From Apostichopus japonicus (taxonomy: Eukaryota > Echinodermata > Holothuroidea > Aspidochirotida > Stichopodidae), in contig NC_092569.1 of the NCBI RefSeq assembly GCF_037975245.1, positions 16,877,501-16,941,500 of the forward strand: a stretch of DNA of 64,000 nt, in the 5' to 3' direction. The notes beneath the pieces were generated by a model that saw only the letters and a list, made by a program, of their open reading frames with translations, was not told the origin of the DNA and ran no database searches. This document shows, one piece after another, positions 35,751 to 47,700 of the stretch. Numbering within the stretch: position 1 is the first letter of the stretch; each line of letters starts with the position of its first letter. The position numbers were made by a program, and so were the translations under genes.

Positions 35751-38158
35751 TAAAAACAGGCATGTAATTTTCTTTCTATGCGAAATTTTGTCTTGAATAA
35801 AAACGTTTAGTAGCAGCAAGTATCTTCTTTTGTTTTTACTAGAATACCGCTGAAATGATGCTTTGTTTACGATACTATCGCAAATTCTAACATGGAGTCA
35901 TTACAATGTATTCCTCAGTACAACAGGTATATTAAATTATTTGGTGGCCAATTGTTTTTAAAGAACTACTCATGATTTAGATTATCAGACTCAGATATAA
36001 AACACATGTGGTCAAACTTAAAAGAGGGCGCTGTCATATCGTTCCTATCTATAGTACCATTCGTAACGGTATCAGGAGTTGATCATCAGTTCTGTAGCCT
36101 TTAACATTTCGTTAATAATTATTGATAGAAAGAATCTTTTGAAATATGTATGGTCAAGCTTGCATATCAAACTACTTGTCTAATCATTCTATCTTGGTGC
36201 TTTCTTGTGCACTTCTCTAATGTTCGGCAAAACTGCATAAGTGTTGACTTGAACTAGTCAATCACACAGCGTGTTTTTAGGAAAGGTCACCCGGCATCTT
36301 TGTATCACTGTCACGTCTTTTAACTGATTTTGTTGACTCAAAGATCCTTAAACGTACATATAACGCACAGTAAAGGACCGATATGACACTGCCCTCAATA
36401 TAAAATTGAAGGGCCCATTGGGGAATCAAGTTTTTATAATTGAGAAGTGAATTGTTCAGCCATGGTTCCCCTTTAAATACTAAAAGTCACCCAAGATAGA
36501 GCATGTGCACGAAATACCAAACAACATGATTCACCCTCAACCAACGTCCTTTCACAGTGAGACCCTAACCAGGTGATCGACAATTATTAGGATAATTGGA
36601 GTATCACGAGGCCCTTCGAGAAGGAATAAATAATATACATGACACTGCCTATACGTTAAGAAACCTTCCAGAACAGGGTTTCTGTAACTTTATCCCCTCA
36701 CAAACCCCATGTGGATATCAGAGTTGTCCACGAACCCCCAACGATTCGACACGATCTGAGTCATCATTTTACTATAATGCGCATAAAGATCAAGTTCATA
36801 GTGTAATATTGTACTGTCATGCGTACACCAACATCACCAGAGTCTTGCGTGCTGTGTCTGTTTCATAATTCAGTTATTTATCACATGCATGGTACGGTAC
36901 TTCTATGGCAAAATTTGCGTATGGAACGCGAAAACAGTTTTTCAATAGGTACGACTTTTGTACATTACTAAATTATATGATATATCAGACTTTATATCAA
37001 CAAAAAGTACCCGAGTTTTGACTTTCAGAAACGTCTCACAAAACCCCTAGGATGGACTCACGCACCCCTGGGGGTTCATGCACCCCAGTGAGGGAACCCC
37101 TGATCTAGACTAATCTACACATTGTTTGTCTGCAGAGAATCTCAAATAGTTCCAACAAACATCACCCAAGTTACGTCCAGTCATGTAGCCAGACCGGACA
37201 ATAAAAACCAAGGGGGGGGGGCGGGGAGTGGGGTAGAGGTGGCATTTACCACCCCGTAGAGATTACTTGTGAGAACAATGTTGTTTCTACCGGAATAAAA
37301 ATATATCAACTCTTTTGTTAGTTTCTATTCATGTGATACACTGCATGGGAGGAAATACGGGGTAGCTTTCATAAATAAATGCCTTTAAATAAATATTTTG
37401 AAGCAAAATTAGTAATCAGTACAGTCCCTCATTGCGTTATCGATTGGAGATTCTGTACTTAAATCCGTACATTGGTCAGAATTCAAATTTGGAACGCAAA
37501 TTTGCTGTAATAATTGTTTATGTGGGTGGTTGGTTGGGAGGAGATGTGAGATGGGGGAGGGAAATGAGATTTAAAACACAATATTTATTATCAACAGAGG
37601 CCATTGGCTTCTAGTTTTTATGCCTGTCGATGTACACTTTGAACGTACGAAAAATACGTTAAATAAAAAAACGTTTGCAATTGTAGAAATGAATCTCATT
37701 CACCATCGGATATGACAAACCGCTTTATAGTAACCTTACAAGTTGATTCTTAAATACGCAAAACTAACATGTTTACCGTGCATCGTGTGTTGACTATAGA
37801 CAGCACGTAACGTTGCAAAGGAAAGTAGTAACGTTAAATATAAGGACAATTTGTAAACATGTTCAATGAAAAATTTGTCATGATCCCAAGGTTAAGTGCA
37901 TTACAGCTATGACATATTGTTCACATATAATTTCATTGGTGACTGAAGGCTTAGAGACACTAACAAACATTGTACATAAATTTAAGGTATGATTTGTTCT
38001 TCTTTATGAACATGTTTTTTTCGTTGGTCTTCAGTTACGGGCTAGGCTATAAAGCTAGTGTAAGATGCAGTAGGTTAAACTGTATAATTAAAAATAAACC
38101 ATTTTGGCCTACGATTAGGCTGATTGGCGTTTATTTACAGGTGATTCATATTTGTTTT
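35751..38158. other. 3' flank of gene B
   Basis: Non-coding. It aligns with the flanks of A and E except for the MITE listed separately and a long G run near 37205. The 90-codon frame at 36596-36868 overlaps the MITE and is not considered a gene. Confidence 0.5.
36674..37102. mobile_element. hAT-type MITE private to gene B flank, 429 bp
   Basis: Starts CAGGGTTTC and ends GGAACCCCTG, the common hAT terminal form. The flanking octamers TTCCAGAA and ATCTAGAC match at five positions. Gene E's flank (about 63880) runs straight across the site, and A's flank is also empty. No transposase frame. Confidence 0.7.
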
Positions 38159-38335
38159 AGCAAAGTTTTGAATATTTAAAGATTGCTGAGATGTTCAACG
38201 TCAGTGTTCTACGTCCAACTCTGCGGAATATACATTATCAAGCCAGACGGCTTGAAGAACCATTCATATTTTCTGTAACGACTATGTTGGCAAAGACGGG
38301 CGGGGGGGGGGGGGGGTTGGGAGACTTACGTCCAT
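38159..38335 (+). pseudogene. Ghost of FReD exon 3 (relic 2)
   Basis: Sister of the relic at 17848-18004. It starts after a TTGTTTTAG acceptor-like site, keeps CAAAGTTTTGAATATT (the YQSSEY segment), GAGATGTTCAACGTCAGTGT and GAAGAACCATTC, and ends near TACGTCCATGACT, the sequence that follows real exon 3 donors. A G-run expansion and frame changes destroy the GGWTV coding region. Confidence 0.75.
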
Positions 38336-38635
38336 GACTTGTAAGTTGTTTAAGTATATGCGGAACTGCGACAAAACTAAAATATTGTCATGTCAGCTCA
38401 TACCTTCCTTTTATTTCCCTAATAAAATTCATATATTGATTGCCATTGAAACATCTTGCACCAAGAATATGCATTTTCAATGTATTATGTTGCTATTATA
38501 TGCAATAAAACTAATAATATTTGACGTATCAAGCAACACATACATGGATTTCGTACGGATACCACATGTTATGGAGCACAATGCTTGTAATACTTAGAGA
38601 GATAGATGCATCATGTTCTTGCCAAAAATATCATA

Positions 38636-38681
38636 ATAATAATAATAATAATACTACTACTACTACTAATAATAATAATAA

Positions 38682-38726
<45 letters not shown>

Positions 38727-38780
38727 AGACGACGACGACGAAGACGACGACGATGACGACGACGACGACGACGATGATAA
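38636..38780. repeat. Compound triplet microsatellite
   Basis: On the + strand: (AAT)n, (ACT)n, (AAT)n, then a long (GAC)n with GAA interruptions and occasional GAT. It yields artefactual acidic or hydrophobic open frames on both strands. Confidence 0.95.
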
Positions 38781-38950
38781 CGTCGGGTGGCTTCCAATTC
38801 AACAATTTAACTCACATTTGCAATTATAAAGTCTTTTTCGATGGGACACGTAGATTGCTCCTTCCTTTAACCCAGCTGGGTATCGAACCATGAACCTCTC
38901 CATTGCTAAGCCTCGTTGCTTTACATGCCACCGCTTTTATCCACTCGTCC
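38636..38950 (-). mobile_element. tRNA-derived SINE-like relic with expanded triplet tail
   Basis: On the minus strand a B-box GGTTCGATACCC lies at about 38881-38892, and an A-box-like TGGCATGTAAAG lies about 41 bases 5' of it, the usual tRNA spacing. Downstream on the same strand the sequence runs into a long (GTC)n then (ATT)n array at 38636-38780, which would be its tail. The head is diverged and no target duplication was found. Confidence 0.5.
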
Positions 38951-40389
38951 TTAGAACCGGTATACGATTTTTTCGTGGAATTACTTCAAAATTATTTTAA
39001 TTCCGTTCTACAAACCGTTGCTTAAACAATTCATCATGAAAAACATACGGCTTATTCAAACTAGTTATTTCCGTTAAATCCACGACAATTTACCACATCC
39101 ACAACCAGGAACATCGCTAAGATTGTGGAAGGCCTGTCGATCCAACTTGCGCTTGATCATATAATCGTGAAACAGTTTGAAAAATAGTTATCGAAAACAT
39201 GTAAAATGATCCAACCAGGTTTCTGATCGAGTAGTTTCTGGCTTGCCCAGTGTTTTGGGAACGATTTGGTAATGTTATAGCTCATAATGAGATGTTTAGG
39301 ACAATCGCTGCAATTGTAAAATCTAAAATCGTTAATTGAAGGTTTAAAACTATCATTTTATTCGATATCAGATCATCATTTTCCCCCAAATAGTTCTACC
39401 AAGCTCGTGGCCAGAAATTATTTTTTCTAGGGAGTTTGGGCGACACTGCTGGCTGATTACCACCCTTGGCTGAGTCTAAGAGGTGGGATATCCCTTCCTC
39501 TTCAAAGAAACTCTTGTATAGATAAGAAAGCCTATATGTCGCATAATTCTAACTACTTATGTGTTATACAAGTGTTAATTTAATGTGTGTGTGTTATTTA
39601 ATGTAGGTCTTATGGCAAATGTATAAATCTATTTGGAAGTAGGAGGTGAGGGGATCGGGGAATGAGGGATGGAGCGAGTTTTTCGACGTTTAATCTCAAA
39701 ATATTGAGTCTTTATTACAAAATACCCACGTAAAATTGTGCTAATAAAACTTTGCTTAGGCCTAGGTTGAGTGGGTATGGGGGGGGGGGGCAGTTTCACC
39801 CCTCAAGTGCATGATGTAATTCTTCCTTCAAAAATACAAGGAGTCATTTTATCCTCACTGAAAATGGGAGATGCTCCACCAGCCTACCCCTCCTCTCTCG
39901 AAGAACATGATACGATGTCTTGTCTACTGCCAGACGGCCAGGGAATCTAAGAAGAATGTCATACACAAAAATGTGTTCGTATTTTTCTGCCGTCTAGATG
40001 ACCGGTTTCATTATTCAACGTGAAATGTGAATAATTAGTATCGAAGGATTGACATTGAGTCATGTACACTAGCTCGTCTCACCGTATGTTATAAGATGGT
40101 AATTATTTTGTGTGTCGTATATAATCGAGGTATTTTCAAAAGTACCACACTATGTTTGGTTGATTATAGTTTGTCAGGTACTAGTCTTATTTTCTACTAT
40201 AATGTCGGTTAAGACAGATCTTGCGGCTCGCTAAAGATTCCGTAAAAGCAGGACGCACCACATTACAGTAATCCGACTTACCCCAACCCCACGCTTTTGA
40301 TTTTAAGGCTCTTTGTAAGCATCGATGTAACAGAATACATAAACATTTTTAAATAATCCGACATCCCCCCGCCCCCTTGGCTATGAAGG
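38951..40389. other. Unique intergenic DNA between B and D blocks
   Basis: No gene, ghost exon or inverted-repeat element recognised. Contains a G run near 39780. Confidence 0.45.
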
Positions 40390-41030
40390 AAACATTATAT
40401 ACTGCACACGAAATTTAAAGGCATTGACGACTCTCCCCGAACAGCGTGCCGCCATCTCTAACAAGTTGACTTTCCGTTGCTTGCAAGTGAAGTTTTTCTC
40501 TTGTCGCTAAAAAATGCTGACAGTAATGAATCGTGATACCTTGTTATCATTAGCTGGACCTGAGATGTCCATCGCTGTATCTTTTGTACACTGTGTTGTG
40601 GTTATTGACCGCAGCTGTACTGACTGTACACTAGTGTCTAATTACCGACGGTAGCAAGATGTGTGTGTATTTTCTGTGATCGATGGTGGTGTCTAATACT
40701 TCTGTTACACCTCATTCGAAAATATTTCAGATTATCGGCATAAGACGTTTCTTTATGCGCGAGTCTTCACACCCTTTAAAGGAGAAACAACTTTAACTCT
40801 CATATTTAAGGTTAAAGATAGAGATGGTAACAAATCCTCTCAAAAATATCCAGAGGCCTGGTGTGGTAATATTTATATACACTGTTGTGTTATCATTGTA
40901 CCGTGCAATCAAAATTAATCTCTACCACATTATTCAATGGATATTGAGGGCTGGGGATACTTTTTCTTTACCATTCTGTTACGAACTGTCTTTGGCACAA
41001 AGTTCATGAACTGAATGTGTGAAATAATAG
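40390..41030 (+). repeat. Segment inverted relative to 18653-18930
   Basis: Counterpart of the inverted segment near gene A's 3' flank, here interrupted by a short transposon-like insertion (40422-40774). Confidence 0.8.
40422..40774. mobile_element. Short non-autonomous DNA element, 353 bp, with 8-bp TSD
   Basis: Absent from the paralogous copy near 18890. Flanked by TTTAAAGG at 40414-40421 and 40775-40782. Ends are CATTGACGACTC and GAGTCTTCACACCC, a short imperfect inverted repeat. The 8-bp duplication fits hAT or related superfamilies. No coding potential. Confidence 0.6.
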
Positions 41031-41466
41031 TTGACATCATAAACAAAGAAACAGGATGAGACTGACATAAGGATATGGTAGACGGCCACGGATATTATAA
41101 TACGATTTTTTTTTTGGCAATATGAAGCTAGGAAGAATAGGTTACCAGGCAAAATTTCATACGTAGAATAATTTATGGTGCTTTTACAATACTTCGCTAG
41201 ATCTGTATTCGGGGAATGTATTGAAAACAAATTAAACTAATTTTTAAACAAGGAAGTGTTTGTAGTGAAACGCAGTTAAAAGAAAGGGTTGCGCTGCACA
41301 TCTATCGAGGTAATTTCATTCATACGCAACGACAGGGATAGACATTTGATTGGGGGCTCTCGTCACCTGCCCCCCACCTACACCCCCCGCTGGTTACTCC
41401 ACTGTACTTTGTTGATATAAACTCAAGAAACCAAATAAATACACATATTTGATCATTTCGTTCATA

Positions 41467-41472
41467 TTTATT
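41467..41472 (-). terminator. Probable poly(A) signal of gene D
   Basis: AATAAA on the minus strand about 285 bases after the stop codon. The same site is present in pseudogene C (19334-19339). Confidence 0.5.
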
Positions 41473-41756
41473 ACAGTTATTACAGTTTAGGTAATAATTG
41501 CAGTTCAAGGAATATTCAACAATATGTCTAAAGATTAAGTCTGTGTTCACACATTTGAACAAATAATCTCCTCATTAAAGTTTTCTTGAGAGGTTTCAAT
41601 CCTCGAAGATGATACATAATCTATCGATACTACAAAGGGCTCGTGTCGTCCAGTTGATTTGTCTTGCTGATAAAGAAAACTATCTGTTCGTTTTACAGCT
41701 CATATTTTCCACCGTGGTTTCGATAGAAACCACGTGATAGACTAACCGTCATCAAC

Positions 41757-44700
41757 TCAAGAGATCGGTCGAATTTTCATCTCAACAGTTTGGGGGTTGC
41801 AGTTATTATAATAGTGAGAAAAGATCCTCTCTCCGTTGCCTCCATTGTAGTCCCCGTTGAGGTTTTCATAAGTACATAATGTATGGCAGCTGCTGCTGTA
41901 TTGGAAATAATAGCAATAGCTATAAGTGTAATAGCAATAACACCAAGTACTCGTGTGCCACCAGCCGCTCCTGTGCTTCTCTGCACAGTTGAAACTACCA
42001 CATGCGTCATTGTCCCGGTCATGTGTGCTGAATTGTTTTCCTTTGTTATAATAGAAACCAGAACCTGTGAAGCAAAACAGCAAGAACCACCAGTTGTTAA
42101 TACATGGCCAAGAAACAAAAGCGTGCGTATCCACATCTATTATATACATTTTGGGGGACTTAAAATAGTATAACAGAATACTGGGAAGAGGGGGGGGGGG
42201 GTGGGTATTCACATTGAAAGAGATTCAAAATTCATTTTTAATGGGGTCATTCCGAGATCATCAAAATTGTTGCTTATTTATTCTGTATTGCTCTTTTGTT
42301 GAATCAAGCTTACGTCTCAAAGGAGATGACGATTGATTTGGATTTAAATAAATAATGTTTAATATAAAAAATAGGCTTGTCAACAGGAAATAATTGTTTA
42401 ATGATATTAAATAATATGGTTAAATTAGTAAATATTGTTTTTGATTCTAAATGAGAACTAAATCCTGGGCTTTCCATTGACTAGTTTTTAGGTATTATTT
42501 TCACATTGTAATTTCAGTCTATGTCTAGGGTTGTCTTTGTCTTCAAACAACGTGTTTGGCTCTTCTTGGTATAAATGTTTCAAAGATGTTATAAGAAACA
42601 TTAATTTGTTGCTAGTAAGTGTTCTCTACAAGCCATCGGGAATTAATTTGCATTAAAATTGTTCTGTGAAGATGTTAGGTCGTATTTCTCTTCCATAATA
42701 TTTCCTGTTCTTAGACTGATGCTTTCTCATTCAGCAAATATTCTTTTTCATCGGCTATTCAGACTATTTCAATATTTTGTTTATGATACCAACGGTATCC
42801 AGCTGATACGGTGACATAGTAAATATATAACACTGTACTGTTTCTTTAAAGTAACTGATCCAAATGGAACGAGAATATTGCAATTAATCAGATCATTGGC
42901 TCCAATCCAATTCGAGACAAAACCTTCTATCCTTTTTAAAGATTATAACGCCAACACTAGCGAAAGTAAAGAAGGTTCTTCACATCATTCGCAACTAATT
43001 AAGAAAACCTGAATATGCGTGGTATTATTTCTTCACTGTTTATATCTGTTTTGTGTTCTAATTAATGCGTGAAAATTATCATATATACCCAAAAAGGTAT
43101 TATAAACTCGATACATTATTCAGTGTGCGTAAAATGTGAAAGTAGGGGGGGGGGGCAGGGGCGGGGCGGGGTGTTACACCAAACTCTGTTTGTAAGGGTT
43201 TCTGATCCAGTGTATTTAGAGCATATTTTGTAGGTATATTTATTATCAAGATGTGTTGAAACAGCGACGAAAATTTTCTCATGAAGTTCATTGTGAACAT
43301 ACTAGTAACTTTAACTTGACCTATTATCCAAGGTAAGAAGCAAATATCATATATGTAACAAACCTGTAGTTCCGCTGTGAGTGCCCAGTTTATTCATTGT
43401 GTACTTGCTGCTTTCAGACTCGATTTGAAATTCTGTATACTCAGCATATTTAGCCGATCCACTAGAAGTAGTGATGTCAAATCGAAGCTTGTAGTTCTTC
43501 TGATTCGTCAAGTAATGAAGTTTTTCATTTCCCAGCCATAAGTTCCTGCTGTCACCAAACCCGTTTCTGTACTCAGTCCAATTTTGATAAAAACTAGTAG
43601 AGCCGTCGTTACGACGTTGAAAAACCTGGAAAGACATCGAGTACGAATACAAAAAGAAATACAATGATGGGAGTCGTTGAAGCATGCTAACAGACAAATT
43701 CAATCTAAGAGTACCGCACGACTAAATATATATATAGAATGATATTTCAGTCTGATAAAACTTAAGACATTTCTTTGCGCTGTCTTTTCTTAAGAGGAGG
43801 GTAATGTAAAGGGTTGTCATCATTTACATCTACTTAAGTGTTTATAATATACTGAATCCATGGTAAACATAAACGCGTACTTTCATTACCGTTAACAATA
43901 GAATTATTCATTAAACAATCACAGAAACATAGTTGAAACATTCATAGTGTTTCAATAAAGACTTACGGTCCATCCTCCACCGTTTTCCATTTTACAAGAT
44001 ACGTTGAATGGTAGACCAGGCCATCCAGTAGGCATGATTGTATACACGCCATCTTGCCTATGTCCAGCGTCATAAACATCCTGGCAGTCTGTATACAAGG
44101 GCTCACAAGTTTCACCGTCACCTTCGTACCCCGCATTACAATTACACTGTCGTACTTCATTCTCGACATTACACACAGCATTGGTACTACAGCTGTAGGC
44201 TGCACAGGTCAGTTGGTTATCGTTACAAGAACACCTTTGCGTGCAGTCATCGTTAACGGATGCTTCTCCATTCTAAAATTAAATTCATGAAAATATAAAA
44301 AGACATATATTTCAAATGGTGATTGTTCTTACACTTTGCGTTATCGTTTAACTTACGTTTTATTTCTGTTTCGTTTGCATTGTCACTTGATATTGAAATT
44401 ACTGGTGCAAAATACTCACCGGTACAACCAGGTTGGCCTCTGTTACGAAACACCCACATTCACTCTTATTGATACAGTCATTCCCTTGCATTAAGAAACC
44501 AGCTGGGCAGGTGCAACCCTCAGTACCCAAGCAGTCACTATTACAACCAGATTGTCCGTTGGGATCTTCACATGTTGCTTGGCAAGTACATGTTCCGTAG
44601 ACCATGTTCGTAGGACATGTAGAGATCAATGTACCTGTCAGGTGGTAAGACCAAGAACATACTTCCAATTTTGACAAGCATGATTGCAATTACCTCTGCC

Positions 44701-47700
44701 ATGAAATATGATCATCTTAAAGTAAAATGGTTAAATAAGAAGAAGTAACGTTGAGAAGATTATGCAGAATGTAGAAAACGACTTAAATGTATGTAATTGT
44801 TAAATAATAAAGTTTTGATTGTGTTAACATTAACGTTTTTCATTTACTTTTTATGATCATTTTGTACTTACGTGCATTACTTTCGAGTGGTCCAATATGT
44901 GCAACCTTATATTGCCCCCATTCATCAGTGATACGAAAACCTCTGTATATTGTATAGAAAGAAGCTCCGTTGGATAATTCTATGTCCACACGAAGTTCGT
45001 AGTCTGCTTGGTTCGTCAAATATGATAACTTTTCATTGCCGAGCCAAAACTCGGTTGAGAGAAAACCAAATCCATCTTCATACTGTGACCAACTCCTATT
45101 GAAATTCACAGAACCGCTGTCGCGGCGTTGTATGACCTACAATAGCAGAGAAACAGGTTGAGAATACTATCACCACTTAAAAACACTCTGTTAATTGCAC
45201 ACAGATATGAAAAGGACAATTCATTTTATCCAGTCATGTAACTATTAACAAAGATCATTTCCGAAAATAACAGCCCAAACTCGACATTACTGAGTGGAGG
45301 TTGCGACTTGTTGATGAACCCTACACATTGTCAAGTCATAACACCTACATGCTAACATCAGGCTTATCAAGTTTAAACTATGACATGAGCATTTCCATTT
45401 AGACGTACCGTCCAGCCTCCTCCGCCAATGTCGTTGTTGCAGTAAACCTCAAATGGTTCTTCAAATCCCTCTGGCTTGATAATGTATACGCCGCTAGAGT
45501 TGGAGGTAGAACATTGACTTTGAACGTCTCGGCAGTCTTTTGGGTATTCAGAACGTTGATAAAAAAAGTACTGAGCCACTGTTAAAAAGAAATAAAAATA
45601 TTGAAAAATTATATAATTTGCATGCTTTGTGTTCAATTTGCAACAAAATTGTGGCACAATATATTGATACTTGACAGTTAAAATAATCCTTCCAAGAAAT
45701 TGACATTCTCTGTCATTTTAGGAAATTGCTAAAGCCGCAGCGGGAAAGATGGAACTAGATAATTGTTTGAAAAGTAACATGAACACCTTACATCAAATTT
45801 GGTAAATATATCATTTCTTGTGTTAGCTTACGTTGCATTTATTTATTTTTTCTCTCTTTCTTTCCTTCTCTCTTTTCCTTCAGTTTTTTTTTCGATTTTT
45901 TTGGCGATATTATTAATATTTTAAAACAATTGTCAAAAATGTAAGTTGTAATGTTTGCATTGTTGTTAATTTGTTGAAAGTAACATACTAAATACTGTCT
46001 CAAACATATACTGTCAATGAAACAGAAATAAAAACAGAAATATAAATGAAAATAACGAAACTCATTAATATTGGTTAACTAAGTTTTTTATATTTAGATG
46101 GAATGACAAAACAAAGCAATTGAGGTAAATCGGTGTTAAATCTTACTTTGAGTGTCATCTGTAGTTGAAGGTAAACTTCTCCGATGAACAGTCTATTAAT
46201 GAGAAGAAGAGTCATACAAAACATATGTCAATATGTTGTGTTTATTGATTGAAACTGCATGTAAAGATCTATCAATTTTTCTTAACTTCATTTATCAAAT
46301 AATCATGTACAGGCAAATTAAGAATTTTGAACAAAAAAATTCAAAATGATTATTAATATGAATGGTTATTCACGAACATTCTTACCTACGCCAGGATGTT
46401 AGAGAACTTCATCAATTACAGTTATATAATTATTCCATTTTAATTTTGAAATGTGTACCCAACTTGGTGAAATGAGTAAAAAAAAAAATCAGAAATTACT
46501 GTAAATATCTGCCATAATGAATTTTATATATGTATACATATTTTTTAGGGGGGGGGGGAGGGGAGAGCTAGGTTGGTTGACTAAACCTTAGCTAGAATTC
46601 AAACTCAATCTATTTGTGAAGTTTTTCTTCTTCTTATTTGCACCAGAAATAATTGCAAAGGTATTGGCTATACATTCCGGGAAGACAGATGAAATATAAT
46701 ATATTGTTTGCAAAACTAAGTGTGCGATGAAAACTTTATGAAGACTGAATAATTTTGAATTTTACTTTTTTTACATTAACGAAAAATGTGACAAAATATT
46801 TATTGTATACATAGATTTTCATATAAACAGTCGTCTCAGCATATCATTAAGTTCGATATGACATTTCCTTGTATTTTGTTTATAGAAGTAGTAACTTCAG
46901 TAAATGAACAAATCATCCTTATTTGTTATATTTAAAATAGAAATTTGGACAGCGTCGCAATATGCTTAGAGCGGTAGATTTAAACATTGAAAGTTTTTGT
47001 AGTATCGTTTCATTTGTTTGGAGGAATTGAAATAACATAATAATTTTTTACTGATCAAGATCCTAAAATTGCCATAAATATGAACATTTCTTACACTATT
47101 GACGCAGAGATTGTATGCGGTGCTATCGCAGCGTTGTCAGGGATGATAAATGAAAGACGATTGGAATTAAGAAAAGCCTACTTGTGAAAGAAGTCATGGT
47201 TTTCCATGCATACTAACGAAGTGACCTTGAGTTAAATTGATAACTTGAGCCTATTGTTTATAACATATTTGCCAGTGATTTTAGCATGATAAAACAAATC
47301 AATTATTTCAATGAAAAAAGTATACGACGTGAGTTAAAGTGTAAAACAATCACATCACATACTTTATGTGTTATGGAATTGAGTATATGAAAAGAAATTA
47401 CGAGTTCTATAAACAATATGTTGTATTTATTAATTAAGACCTTTCTTACACAGTGAATGTACACTATTGGTTGACATTGAAATACGGCACGGTATGGAAT
47501 GTACCAATTGCATGCGATAGATTTACATGAAATATCGGCCGGTGTAAATAAATATTATGCTTTAAATTGCAAAAAAACTAAAACTAAAACATGTGAAAGT
47601 ACTTAACGATATTTGATATCGATATATCTATGTTAAAAACTGATTAACGTTACATGAAAGAAATAGTCAAACAAATTAAGGGTGCAATTGTTGTAAACGT

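Larger units (their letters stand above)
26633..38575 (+). repeat. Segmental duplication, plus-type block 2 (gene B)
   Basis: Colinear with the gene A block and the gene E block. Private differences include a deletion of about 200 bp in intron 1 (near 30512) relative to A and E, and an inserted MITE at 36674-37102. Confidence 0.85.

Noticed and set aside
38521-38829. Poly-Asn/Asp protein, and Thr or Val homopolymers in other frames
   Set aside because: Direct translation of the triplet microsatellite.
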